In this document: positions 16,233 to 24,592 of the stretch, in pieces
How the letters are laid out: each line of letters begins with the position of its first letter
Position numbering within the stretch: the stretch's first letter is position 1
Assembly: GCF_001428335.1 (NCBI RefSeq)
Contig: NZ_LMSG01000001.1
Location: 62,841-126,840, forward strand
DNA from: Arthrobacter sp. Soil762
GTDB lineage: Bacteria > Actinomycetota > Actinomycetes > Actinomycetales > Micrococcaceae
DNA length: 64,000 bases
Direction of reading: 5' to 3'
The notes under the pieces: model-generated
Told to the model about the DNA's origin: nothing
Seen by the model: only the letters and a program-made list of their open reading frames with translations
Databases searched by the model: none
Position numbers and translations under genes: made by a program

Positions 16233-16294
16233 GCTGTCCATTCTGCCCTGACGGCGGCACGGTCAGGGCAGCCGCGAGGATCAAGGCAACCTTT

Positions 16295-17110
16295 CTAGGC
16301 CCAAGGGTCCGGTCCGGCGTTCCGGTCGATGAAGTCCAAAACAGCCGGATGGGCGGGATCAATGAGATGCCCGCCCGGGACCAGAACCGTATGGGTAAAG
16401 GGCAACGCACCCGACAACCTTGCGTTCACGGACCGGCAGGCCTCGGGGGAGTCCTCGGCGGAGACGATCAGGGCGGGCCGGCGGATCCCGGCGAGTTGCT
16501 CCTCGTTCAGTTCCAATGCATCGTCGCTGAGATCCAGGCCGTGGCCGTTGATTTCGGCCAGGACAGCGTGGCTCATGCCGGCAAACATCTGTTTGACCCC
16601 GGGGGGAATCGACTCCCATGTCGCGTCCCCAAGGGCTTCCCGGATCACAATCTCGGCAGCAAGCCCGGGCTCACCGTCCGCGCGCTCAAGCACACGGCGC
16701 CGCAGGTCGCGGGCCCAGGCATCCGCATCAGCAGCAATGGTGAACAACGCAGGTTCCAGGAGGACCAGGGCTTTGACTTTGTCCGGGAAACGGCGGGCAA
16801 GTTCGACGGCGATCAGGCCGCCTGTGCTGCGGCCGATCACGATCGCCGGCCCGGCATGGAGCGCCGCCAGGACTGCCGCGGCGTCGTCGACATGATCCAC
16901 CAGGTCCAAGGTCGCGAACGGCCGCGGCGGGGCACTGCGGTGGAAACCCCTGCGGTCGTAGATGATGCAGCGGCCATGCCGGGCGAGTTCGGTTGCGGCG
17001 TCCGCCCACATCACAGCCGAACTGGGTGTTCCGTGCACGCCTAGTATTGGTGTCCCTTGGCCGCTCTCTTCGTAGTAGAGATCAACACCGTTGACGCTGA
17101 GGTGGGGCAT
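16295..17110 (-). CDS. Alpha/beta fold hydrolase
   Basis: A 271-residue alpha/beta hydrolase. The N-terminus has VDLYYEESGQGTP, the oxyanion-loop GVHGTP is near residue 28, the nucleophile elbow reads IGRSTGG (Ser near 94), and the catalytic His is in PGGHLIDP near the end. Cap-domain helices lie at about residues 130-190. The closest families are esterases and haloalkane dehalogenase- or peroxidase-like hydrolases, but nothing shows the substrate. It is downstream of no clear operon partner; the phosphatase gene follows 62 bases later on the same strand. Confidence 0.85.
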   Translation of the reverse strand: MPHLSVNGVDLYYEESGQGTPILGVHGTPSSAVMWADAATELARHGRCIIYDRRGFHRSAPPRPFATLDLVDHVDDAAAVLAALHAGPAIVIGRSTGGLIAVELARRFPDKVKALVLLEPALFTIAADADAWARDLRRRVLERADGEPGLAAEIVIREALGDATWESIPPGVKQMFAGMSHAVLAEINGHGLDLSDDALELNEEQLAGIRRPALIVSAEDSPEACRSVNARLSGALPFTHTVLVPGGHLIDPAHPAVLDFIDRNAGPDPWA

Positions 17111-17157
17111 GTCGTCAGCCTGGAGTTCGCGCGCTCATCGAAGGACACCACCCGGGC

Positions 17158-17334
17158 TCATGGGCCCGGCCAGTGCTCCCGGTCGAAGCCATAGGGGTTG
17201 GGAACAGCTTTCCGGTCTGCCGGTGCGGCGGGGCCGTTCCGGTCGTCGTCGTGATGACGTGACGGCGCGCGCCGGTCACTAACCTGTTTCAAGGGCACGC
17301 CGGGCGCGGTCTTTACGGGTGCATCTTCGGCCAA
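17158..17334 (-). CDS. Small hypothetical protein, 58 residues
   Basis: A short frame in the otherwise empty stretch 17111-17449. TTG 17334 follows GAGAGG at a spacing of seven bases. The product is hydrophilic and charged: DRRAPSRHHDDDR in the middle and NPYGFDREHWPGP at the end. No domain is recognised. The aromatic-rich end looks less random than a shadow frame, but an overlapping plus-strand frame also exists. Treat as tentative. Confidence 0.4.
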   Translation of the reverse strand: MAEDAPVKTAPGVPLKQVSDRRAPSRHHDDDRNGPAAPADRKAVPNPYGFDREHWPGP

Positions 17335-17464
17335 GGGGAAACCTCTCAACACGGAAGTTCTTGGTCCGCTGCTTGAACCGATAGAGGCATCCTAACCCCA
17401 TGGGAGCGTTCTGTCGCTGGTAAATGCTCGTAGCCCGGCAGCTTCTTCCGTGTCAGGATCAGGT

Positions 17465-18406
17465 ATGCCACACCGCCTGATGCTGCTTGATACTGCGTCG
17501 CTGTACTTTCGCGCCTTTTATGGTTTACCGGACACGATCCGCAGTGCTGACGGAACGCCGGTGAACGCGGCTCGCGGCCTCCTGGACATGATCGCCCGCC
17601 TCACCACGGATTACGAGGCAACGCATCTGATTGCCTGCTGGGACGACGACTGGCGTCCGCAGTGGCGCGTGGACCTCATCCCGACCTACAAGTCGCACCG
17701 GGTTGCCGAACTTGTGTCAGATGCCCCCGACGTCGAGGTCGTCCCGGACGCGCTCGAGGCGCAGCTTCCGATGATCCGCCGCGCGCTCGAACTCGCCGGC
17801 ATCGCCATCGTGGGGGCCGCGGAACACGAGGCCGATGACGTCGTCGGGACCTATGCCAGCCACGCGGACCTCCCAGTGGATGTGGTCACCGGCGACCGTG
17901 ATCTTTTCCAGACCGTCAACGATGACCGTCAGGTCCGGGTCATCTACACCGCGCGGGGCATGAGGAACCTCGAAGTCGTGACGGACGCCGTCGTCGTCGG
18001 GAAGTACCGCGTGCTGCCCGAACAGTATGCCGATTACGCGACCCTTCGCGGCGACGCCTCCGACGGGCTGCCAGGCGTTGCCGGCATCGGCGAGAAGACC
18101 GCCGCGTCGCTCCTGGGCGAGTACGGCACACTTAAGAACCTGCTCGCTGCAGCCGCCGACGGGGGAGGCGGAGTATCCGCGTCCGTGCGGTCAAAGCTCG
18201 CCGCGGCCGCGGACTACCTTACGGTCGCGCCAACGGTGGTGAAAATTGTGCGCAACCTCAAGCTTCCCACCCTCGAGGAAGCGGGTGCGCAGCTGCACCC
18301 CGTCGAAGGAGAATCGCGAGCCGAACTGGAGCGTCTCGCCGTCGAATGGAACCTTGGAGGCTCGGTCAAACGGCTGCTCGACGCGCTTGACCGTCAGAAA
18401 CAGTAA
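17465..18406 (+). CDS. Stand-alone 5'-3' exonuclease (FEN/PolA N-terminal-like)
   Basis: About 313 residues, equal to the 5' nuclease domain of DNA polymerase I without polymerase. The acidic active-site segments are present: LLDTASLYFRAFYG at the N-terminus, AAEHEADDVVGTYA near residue 120, and VVTGDRDLFQ. A helix-hairpin-helix follows with SDGLPGVAGIGEKTAASLL (about 205-223). Such enzymes remove RNA primers or DNA flaps. ATG 17465 begins the conserved fold; an in-frame GTG/ATG at 17450 is possible. A full polA is also present in this window, so this is an accessory nuclease, a pairing seen in other actinobacteria. Confidence 0.88.
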   Translation: MPHRLMLLDTASLYFRAFYGLPDTIRSADGTPVNAARGLLDMIARLTTDYEATHLIACWDDDWRPQWRVDLIPTYKSHRVAELVSDAPDVEVVPDALEAQLPMIRRALELAGIAIVGAAEHEADDVVGTYASHADLPVDVVTGDRDLFQTVNDDRQVRVIYTARGMRNLEVVTDAVVVGKYRVLPEQYADYATLRGDASDGLPGVAGIGEKTAASLLGEYGTLKNLLAAAADGGGGVSASVRSKLAAAADYLTVAPTVVKIVRNLKLPTLEEAGAQLHPVEGESRAELERLAVEWNLGGSVKRLLDALDRQKQ

Positions 18407-18468
18407 CTGCCGCATGCGTTTCCGGCTTGGGACGTCCGGTCCGCACGGGCAGCCGGGTCCCGGAGGAG

Positions 18469-20098
18469 CTAGACCAGCTGAGGGGCGCCCCACTCCGGCC
18501 ATGGTTCGTCGGCTGGTGCCTGTTGCCAGATCCATGCCGGAAGGGGATCCTCAGGCATGGACACGCCGAGACGATGTTCCAGCTCGTCAGGTGGGAACAG
18601 GTCAGATGAGAGCTCGTCCGGGGCAGGATCGTGGAGCGGCCACTGCAGCCAGACGCACTCCGGCATAGGATCTACCGGGCGCAGACCTTCAAGCGGTTCG
18701 CCGGGCAGGGAGTCTTCGGGCAGGGCAGGACCAACGTCCCGGTGCCATAGTTGGTTCAGGCTTTCGGATGGCCAATCGGGTGGTTCCCAGTCCTGTTGTT
18801 CGCTGGCGTACTGACGGCCTGTCGGTGAAATCCAGCCGGGTGGCTTGTCCCTGGTCGCCCCAGTGGGTGTCCAGCCGCTGGCGTGTTTCAGCCTGTGATG
18901 CTTGGTGCATGGCTGCCCGAGGTTAATGATGCCGGTGGTGCCGCCGTCGGCCCAGGCGAGGAGGTGGTCGGCCTCATTGTCCAGAGACTGGTTGCTGCAG
19001 CCGGGGAACGGGCATTTCCCGTCCCGCAGACGGAGCCATTGCCGCATGCTGACGGGGATGCGGTAGCTGGTCCGTCCGATCTCCAGCGGCGCCCCGTCGC
19101 GGGGATCAGTCAAGACACGGTGGAACGACGAGGAACTTTCGGCCATCAGACGGCTGGCCATCGACGCCGGGATGGGGCCGTACCCATCGAGCATTGCGGG
19201 TTCGTCGGTGAGGCCCATGAGGGCGAACACCGGCACGGTCACGAGCACCTGTGCCGACGGTGACGTCACGTGCTCCGCAGTGCCGCCAAGGAGCCACGTG
19301 GCGGCCACGTCGGCGCGGATTTGGCTCAGGTTCCGGTCCTCACGGGGCCCTTGGAGGGCGCGGGCCGCGGTGGTGGTGCGGTCCCAGATCCCGGCCGCCT
19401 GGTCCGCGGGGAGGTACGCGCTCAGCCAGGCCATGCCGTCCCGGTCCGGGGCGAACTCCAGCCGGCGGTCCAGGGCGCTTTTGGTGTGGCGTTTTTCGAT
19501 GCTGTCCGGGTGGTGGCGTTCGCGCCAGGTCCGGGCTTTGTGCCGGAACCGGGACGGCACGAGTTCCCCCCGCGGGGCACCCCTGTGCAGGGTTGGGTGC
19601 ATCGGGGTCCAGAAAGTGGGCTTCCAACGCGGCGGCGCCGGCGGCGTCCAAGTTCGCGGTTTCATCGACCATTGCCCGGGCGTGCTGCCACGAAATGCTC
19701 CCGTCCTGCAGGGCGGCCAGCGTCAGCGGGAGGGTGGTGGTCAGTTCGTGGGCCTCGGACAGAAGCGCACCGGCCGTCCGTTCGCTGACCGTCAGGACGC
19801 ACGCGACCTCGGAGGCCACTGCCATGTCCTGCGCGATGAGGCCTTGTGGCAGGGCATTCGGGGAGGCCATCGCCCGCGTAGTGTCAGCGAACCCGGCGGC
19901 GGCGTGGACTACGAGGGCAGCCGCGGCAGCTTGCAGTCGGGCAGCCTCCGCGAGGGTGTCCAGCCAGGCGTCGGACTGATGCCGCAGCGGATCCGGATCC
20001 CCTTCACCCGAAGGATCTGCGCCAGGGATCACCAGAGCAAGCGCAGCAACGGAAGCCCTAATGGCCTCCAACGCCTCCACCGCGGTTGTCCTTTTCAT
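18469..20098 (-). pseudogene. DUF222/HNH endonuclease (13E12-type) gene with a frameshift
   Basis: Two minus-strand frames make one protein: 20098 to about 19570 encodes the DUF222 half (RTTAVEALEAIRASVAAL, then LTLAALQDGSISWQHARAMV), and about 19570 to 18469 encodes the rest of DUF222 plus an HNH nuclease (RDGKCPFPGCSNQSLDNEAD, LLAWADGG, NLGQPCTKHHRLKH). The frames join cleanly if one base is removed from the run of six C at 19566-19571. The frameshift may be real, a phase-variable slippage, or a sequencing error. The family is abundant and repeated in actinobacterial genomes. An acidic Pro-rich tail follows the HNH motif. Confidence 0.75.
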
Positions 20099-20182
20099 AC
20101 TCACATCATCTTGCGAGGGTCTGACATTTAAGGTTCCTTCTAGCCAGTGACGAGAAATACTTTGGGAAGGTTTTTCGCGCGG

Positions 20183-20243
20183 GGCCTCAAGTGTCCGTTC
20201 GCGCACGGGTGTGGGGGAGTGGCCTCAAGTGTCCGTTCGCGCA
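20183..20243. repeat. Pair of 23-base direct repeats
   Basis: Two identical copies, each beginning GGCCTCAAGTGTCC and ending GTTCGCGCA, lie at 20183-20205 and 20221-20243 with a 38-base period. They sit between the start of the DUF222/HNH gene and the end of the 2H phosphoesterase gene. The spacer is CGGGTGTGGGGGAGT. They may be protein-binding sites or remains of a repeat element. Confidence 0.85.
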
Positions 20244-20287
20244 GCGTGCGGGCCTGGAAGGGTGCCGCGCTCTGACGCGTTGGCTGC

Positions 20288-20866
20288 TCAGTCAGCCGTG
20301 AGGAACCGGCCGTTCCTGATCCGCGACGGGCCAAAGACGAGGGTCACGGGGGCAATCGTCCGCGGCCGGTGATCCCGCGACAGGGGACGGCCGACGGCGA
20401 CATGGGGCACCCAGTGCGGGTACCGGTAGCCCAGCGCCGGGGAACTGAGGATGAAGTCGTCCACATTGTCCACGAGGAGCCGGTCCAGGAGATCATGCAG
20501 GCCCTGCACCAGGGACACCTGGTAGTCGTGCACGCGATCGGGCACATCCACTTCGAGCCCGGAGATGCCGCCGCCACCCAGCACGATCAGTTGTTCCGAG
20601 GTGCCCGCAAACCCGTCCAGTATGGGCAGGCCCTGCAACCAGCCCGTCGTGCGCCGGGCGGCTTCACCGGCCGGGGTGATCCCCTTGGTCCAGTCCGCGA
20701 CGTCCTGCGCAAAATCCGCCAGGATGCCGATATGCAGCAGCGTCAGGTGCAGCCCCTGCGGCCTGCGCGGGGCATTGACATAGCTGGCCAGCGCCTCGTA
20801 GTCGGACGGGCCCGCACCAACCGTGAGGACGGGAACCTCCACTGTGATGCGCGGAACCGGCGGCAT
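20288..20866 (-). CDS. 2H phosphoesterase / 2'-5' RNA ligase-like protein
   Basis: A 192-residue protein with two H-x-[ST/V]-x motifs: LHLTLLHIG near residue 40 and PHVAVGRPL near residue 155. These are the paired histidine signatures of the 2H phosphoesterase superfamily (LigT, cyclic phosphodiesterases), which act on 2',3'-cyclic phosphates of RNA or related nucleotides. The second motif has Val in place of the usual Ser/Thr, which may change activity. The start has GAGGGGG upstream. It is divergent from the EF-G paralogue with a 162-base intergenic region that shows no other gene. Confidence 0.7.
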   Translation of the reverse strand: MPPVPRITVEVPVLTVGAGPSDYEALASYVNAPRRPQGLHLTLLHIGILADFAQDVADWTKGITPAGEAARRTTGWLQGLPILDGFAGTSEQLIVLGGGGISGLEVDVPDRVHDYQVSLVQGLHDLLDRLLVDNVDDFILSSPALGYRYPHWVPHVAVGRPLSRDHRPRTIAPVTLVFGPSRIRNGRFLTAD

Positions 20867-21028
20867 GGGACCCCCTCACAGTGGCGCGGACTCTTGGGCT
20901 CTGGCTGCCATTATCCTCCGCTGCGGCCACGTCGTCCCGGCGCGTGCTCTTGCCCTTGCGCCCGCCAGGGTGTCGAATCAGAGAACACGATTCGGCCCGG
21001 TGCATGGCAAAGACGCCAGGAGGTTCCC

Positions 21029-23188
21029 ATGTCAGTGAAAGGCGCAAAGGACACAGCGCGGACACCGGGGCGTGGAGGGCCGGAAGTGCGCCGGGCTGAT
21101 GCTTCCAACGGCATCGCCGCAACGGATCCGGAACAGGTGCGCAACGTGGCGCTCGTGGGGCATTCGGGCGCCGGGAAAACCCTGCTGGTCGAAGCATTGC
21201 TGGCCGCCCACGGCATGATTACACGCAAAGGCTCCATCGCGGACGGCACCACCGTCAGCGACTCCGACGTGTCAGCAGTGCGGCAGCAGCGGTCGGTCAC
21301 GCTGTCCCTGGTCCCGCTGCTCATCAACGGCACTAAGGTGAACCTGCTGGATACGCCGGGGTATCCGGACTTTATCGGCGAACTTCGGGCGGGGCTCCGG
21401 GCTGCGGACGCCGCCCTCTTTGTTGTCTCCGCCGTTGACGGCATCGACGCCACCACTACGGCGCTCTGGGGCGAATGCGAAAGCCTCGGGATGCCGCGGG
21501 CTGTGGTCATCACCCGCCTGGACCACCCCCGGGCAGATTACGACGGCGTCCTGGCCGCCTGCCAGCAGGCGTTCGGCGACGCGGTGCTGCCGTTGTACGT
21601 CCCGGTCCGGTCCGGCGTCGAAACCACCGGGCTGCTGGGATTGCTGACGGGCACAGTCTCTGACTACTCCGCCGGGGAGGCGGACGCCAGTTCCCGGGAC
21701 GTTGACGCCGGTGAGCGCGCGGCGTCGGAAGCCGCCCGGGGCCGGCTCATCGAAGGGATCATCGCCGAGAGCGAGGACGAGACCCTGATGGATCGCTATC
21801 TGGGCGGTGAGGAAATCGATACCGATGTCCTCATCGCGGACCTGGAAACCGCCGTCGCCCGCGGCTCCTTTTTCCCAGTGGTGCCGGCCTCGGCTGTCAC
21901 CGGCCTCGGCACGGCGGAACTGCTGGAAGTCCTGACCCGGGGCTTCCCGTCGCCGGTGGAGGGCGGCCTCCCTGAGGTGACCGACCTGGCGGGCGCTCCA
22001 GCGGCGGCCTTGGCCTGTGACGCGGACGGGCCGCTGGCCGCTGAGGTGGTCCGCACTACCATTGATCCGTTCCTGGGGAGGGTCTGCCTGACGCGTGTAT
22101 TTTCAGGTACTTTGCGTGCTGACACTCCAGTGCACGTCGGCGGGCACGGGCTCGCGGACCGCGGCCATCAGGATCACGACACCGACGAGCGCGTCACCCA
22201 CCTGTATTCTCCGCTGGGCCCCACCCTGCGTCCTGTCGCGCACTGCGTGGCCGGTGACATCTGCGCGGTGGCGAAACTGGGAAGCGCCGAAACCGGGGAC
22301 ACCATTTCGGCGAAGGACCAGCCGCTCCTGCTGGCTACCTGGGAGATGCCGGAGCCGCTGATGCCAGTGGCCGTCGAGGCGGACTCGCGCAGTGACGAGG
22401 ACGCGCTGGCCCGGAGTCTGGCGAAGGTGGCCGCCGGCGATCCCACGCTGCGTGTTGAGCGGAACGCGGAAACACACCAGCTGATCCTCTGGTGCATGGG
22501 GGAGGCCCATGCCGAGGTGGTGCTGGACAGGCTGCGCGACCAGGGCGTGAAGCTGCACACCATTGACGTCGTGACGCCACTGCGGGAAACGTTCGCCGCC
22601 CCGGCTACGGGCCACGGCCGGCACGTCAAACAGTCCGGCGGCCACGGGCAGTATGCCGTCTGCGACATCGACGTGGAGCCGCTGGACCGTGGCGGCGGGT
22701 TCGAATTCGTCGACAAAACGGTGGGCGGGGTGATCCCCGGAACGTTCATCTCCTCCGTGGAGAAAGGGGTGCGTGCGCAGATGCAGAAAGGGCTGGCTGC
22801 CGGGTTCCCCGTGGTGGACCTCCGCGTCACCCTGGTGGGCGGCAAGGCCCACAGCGTTGACTCTTCCGACGCCGCCTTCCAGGCGGCGGGGGCCCTGGCG
22901 CTCCGGGAGGCTGCCGCGGCCGGTCGTATCCAGCTGCTCGAGCCGGTTTCCGCGGTCAGCATCACCGTGTCCGAGGCGCACGTGGGGGCCGTGATGAGTG
23001 ACCTCTCAGCACGCCGCGGACGGCTCACCGGCACGGCCACCTCCGGTAGTGAGCTGACCGAAATCAGCGCGGAAGTCCCGGACCAGGAACTGCTGAAGTA
23101 CGCTGTGGAGCTGCGGGCGCTGACTGCCGGGACCGGCCGGTTCCGGCGCCGGTACCTCCGGCATGACCCGGTGCCCAGCGGCTTATGA
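21029..23188 (+). CDS. Elongation factor G-like protein (FusA2 type)
   Basis: A 719-residue translational GTPase with the five-domain layout of EF-G. The P-loop GHSGAGKT is at residues 43-50, G3 is DTPGYPDF near 110, and domain IV has the GGHGQYAVCDIDVEPL stretch. The G4 site reads TRLDHP instead of NKxD, the pattern I associate with the second EF-G (FusA2) of mycobacteria and relatives, which is not the main translocase. ATG 21029 has a perfect AGGAGG five bases upstream; the frame is open much further upstream without meaning. The role may be in ribosome recycling or stress, unproven. Confidence 0.87.
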   Translation: MSVKGAKDTARTPGRGGPEVRRADASNGIAATDPEQVRNVALVGHSGAGKTLLVEALLAAHGMITRKGSIADGTTVSDSDVSAVRQQRSVTLSLVPLLINGTKVNLLDTPGYPDFIGELRAGLRAADAALFVVSAVDGIDATTTALWGECESLGMPRAVVITRLDHPRADYDGVLAACQQAFGDAVLPLYVPVRSGVETTGLLGLLTGTVSDYSAGEADASSRDVDAGERAASEAARGRLIEGIIAESEDETLMDRYLGGEEIDTDVLIADLETAVARGSFFPVVPASAVTGLGTAELLEVLTRGFPSPVEGGLPEVTDLAGAPAAALACDADGPLAAEVVRTTIDPFLGRVCLTRVFSGTLRADTPVHVGGHGLADRGHQDHDTDERVTHLYSPLGPTLRPVAHCVAGDICAVAKLGSAETGDTISAKDQPLLLATWEMPEPLMPVAVEADSRSDEDALARSLAKVAAGDPTLRVERNAETHQLILWCMGEAHAEVVLDRLRDQGVKLHTIDVVTPLRETFAAPATGHGRHVKQSGGHGQYAVCDIDVEPLDRGGGFEFVDKTVGGVIPGTFISSVEKGVRAQMQKGLAAGFPVVDLRVTLVGGKAHSVDSSDAAFQAAGALALREAAAAGRIQLLEPVSAVSITVSEAHVGAVMSDLSARRGRLTGTATSGSELTEISAEVPDQELLKYAVELRALTAGTGRFRRRYLRHDPVPSGL

Positions 23189-23212
23189 ACGCCACGTTAT
23201 GAACGGATCGTC

Positions 23213-24490
23213 ATGAACGCCGCCGCGCGGAAGATCCAGCGCATCTACCTCACCCTGACGCTGGGCAACACCCTTGCGGCCTCGTTCATCTGGGGCATCA
23301 ATACGCTGTTTCTGTTGGATGCCGGGCTGAGCAACCTGGAAGCATTCGCGGCCAACGCCTTTTTCACGGCCGGCATGGTCCTGTTCGAAGTGCCTACCGG
23401 GGTCATCGCGGACGGTTGGGGACGCCGGGTCTCATTCCTGCTCGGCACCGTGACCCTGGCTGCCTCCACCTACCTGTACTACCTGCTCTGGCAGTTGTCC
23501 GCTCCCTTCTGGGCCTGGGCAGTGGTGTCGGTCCTTCTGGGCCTGGGCTTCACGTTCTTCTCCGGGGCCGTGGAGGCTTGGCTGGTGGATGCGTTGCGTT
23601 TCTCCGGCTACGACGGTGAGTTGGAGGCAGTGTTCGGGCGGGCATTGATGGTCTCCGGCGTCGCGATGCTCGTCGGTTCGACGGCCGGCGGCGTGATTGC
23701 CCAGGCCACTGACCTCGGCGTGCCGTTCCTGTTGCGCGTTGGAGTGCTCCTGGCGATGTTCGGGGTGGCCTTTTGGCTGATGCGCGATGTGGGCTTCACT
23801 CCGGAACGTTCTCCCCATCCGCTCAAGGCGAGCCGGGACGTGTTGTCAGCCTCCATCGACAACGGCCTGAAAAACCCGCCCGTACGGTACATCATGCTCG
23901 CAGCGCCTTTCAGCGCCGGCGTCGGGATCTATGTTTTCTATGCCCTGCAGCCCTACCTGCTGGAGCTCTTCGGTGACCCGCGCGCCTACTCTGTCGCCGG
24001 CCTCGCGGCGGGCATTGTGGCCGGGGCCCAGGTGGTGGGCGGCTGGCTGGCGCCCATGGTCCGGCGCCTGGTCCGCAAACGCACCACGGTCCTGGTAGCG
24101 AGCAGCAGCATGGGCGCCTTGATCCTGGTGGCCCTCGGCGTTACGCGTGTGTTCTGGGTGGCGTTGCTGCTGCTGGTGCTGTGGGCCCTGATCTCAGCGG
24201 CGGGCACTCCGGTGCGGCAGGCCTATTTGAACGACATGATTGCTTCAAAACAGCGGGCAACGGTACTCAGCTTCGATTCACTCATGGGATCCAGCGGCGG
24301 AATTGTCGTGCAGCCGCTGATGGGCCGGGCAGCGGACGTATACGGCTACCCCCTTTCTCTGGCCATCAGCGGTGTGATCGAACTGTTCGCCGTGCCGTTC
24401 CTGCTGGCGAGCCGGCGGCGGCGCTCGCCGGCAGACACAGCAACCACCGAAGCCGGCACAGCATCCACCGAAACCGGCACGCCGGCCTGA
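23213..24490 (+). CDS. MFS transporter
   Basis: A 425-residue membrane protein with about 12 hydrophobic segments. It contains FEVPTGVIADGWGRRVSF, the MFS motif A equivalent between helices 2 and 3, and in the C-terminal half AGTPVRQAYLND and SFDSLMGSSGG. This type is usually annotated as a putative drug or sugar exporter, but the substrate cannot be read from the sequence. It starts 24 bases after the EF-G paralogue stop and may be cotranscribed. The C-terminal tail is a short Thr/Glu/Ala repeat (TATTEAGTASTETGT). Confidence 0.85.
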   Translation: MNAAARKIQRIYLTLTLGNTLAASFIWGINTLFLLDAGLSNLEAFAANAFFTAGMVLFEVPTGVIADGWGRRVSFLLGTVTLAASTYLYYLLWQLSAPFWAWAVVSVLLGLGFTFFSGAVEAWLVDALRFSGYDGELEAVFGRALMVSGVAMLVGSTAGGVIAQATDLGVPFLLRVGVLLAMFGVAFWLMRDVGFTPERSPHPLKASRDVLSASIDNGLKNPPVRYIMLAAPFSAGVGIYVFYALQPYLLELFGDPRAYSVAGLAAGIVAGAQVVGGWLAPMVRRLVRKRTTVLVASSSMGALILVALGVTRVFWVALLLLVLWALISAAGTPVRQAYLNDMIASKQRATVLSFDSLMGSSGGIVVQPLMGRAADVYGYPLSLAISGVIELFAVPFLLASRRRRSPADTATTEAGTASTETGTPA

Positions 24491-24592
24491 GGCCATGGCC
24501 TCGGCACAAAAGTTTGAGCCTTGAGAGTCCCAACCCGGCGGAGTATTGTGGCGCAAACCCACCCTGCGCAACACCCCGACTTGGGAGAGATC

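Noticed and set aside
17465-18406. Truncated polA pseudogene
   Set aside because: The exonuclease domain is complete with all acidic motifs and the helix-hairpin-helix, and ends cleanly. Stand-alone forms are a known family.
18469-20243. Insertion sequence or transposon around the HNH gene
   Set aside because: No transposase, no terminal inverted repeats and no target duplication. The 23-base repeats lie on one side only. The gene is of the DUF222/HNH type and is better listed as such.
20369-21028. N-terminal extension of the EF-G paralogue
   Set aside because: It is antisense to the 2H phosphoesterase, and a perfect ribosome site marks ATG 21029.
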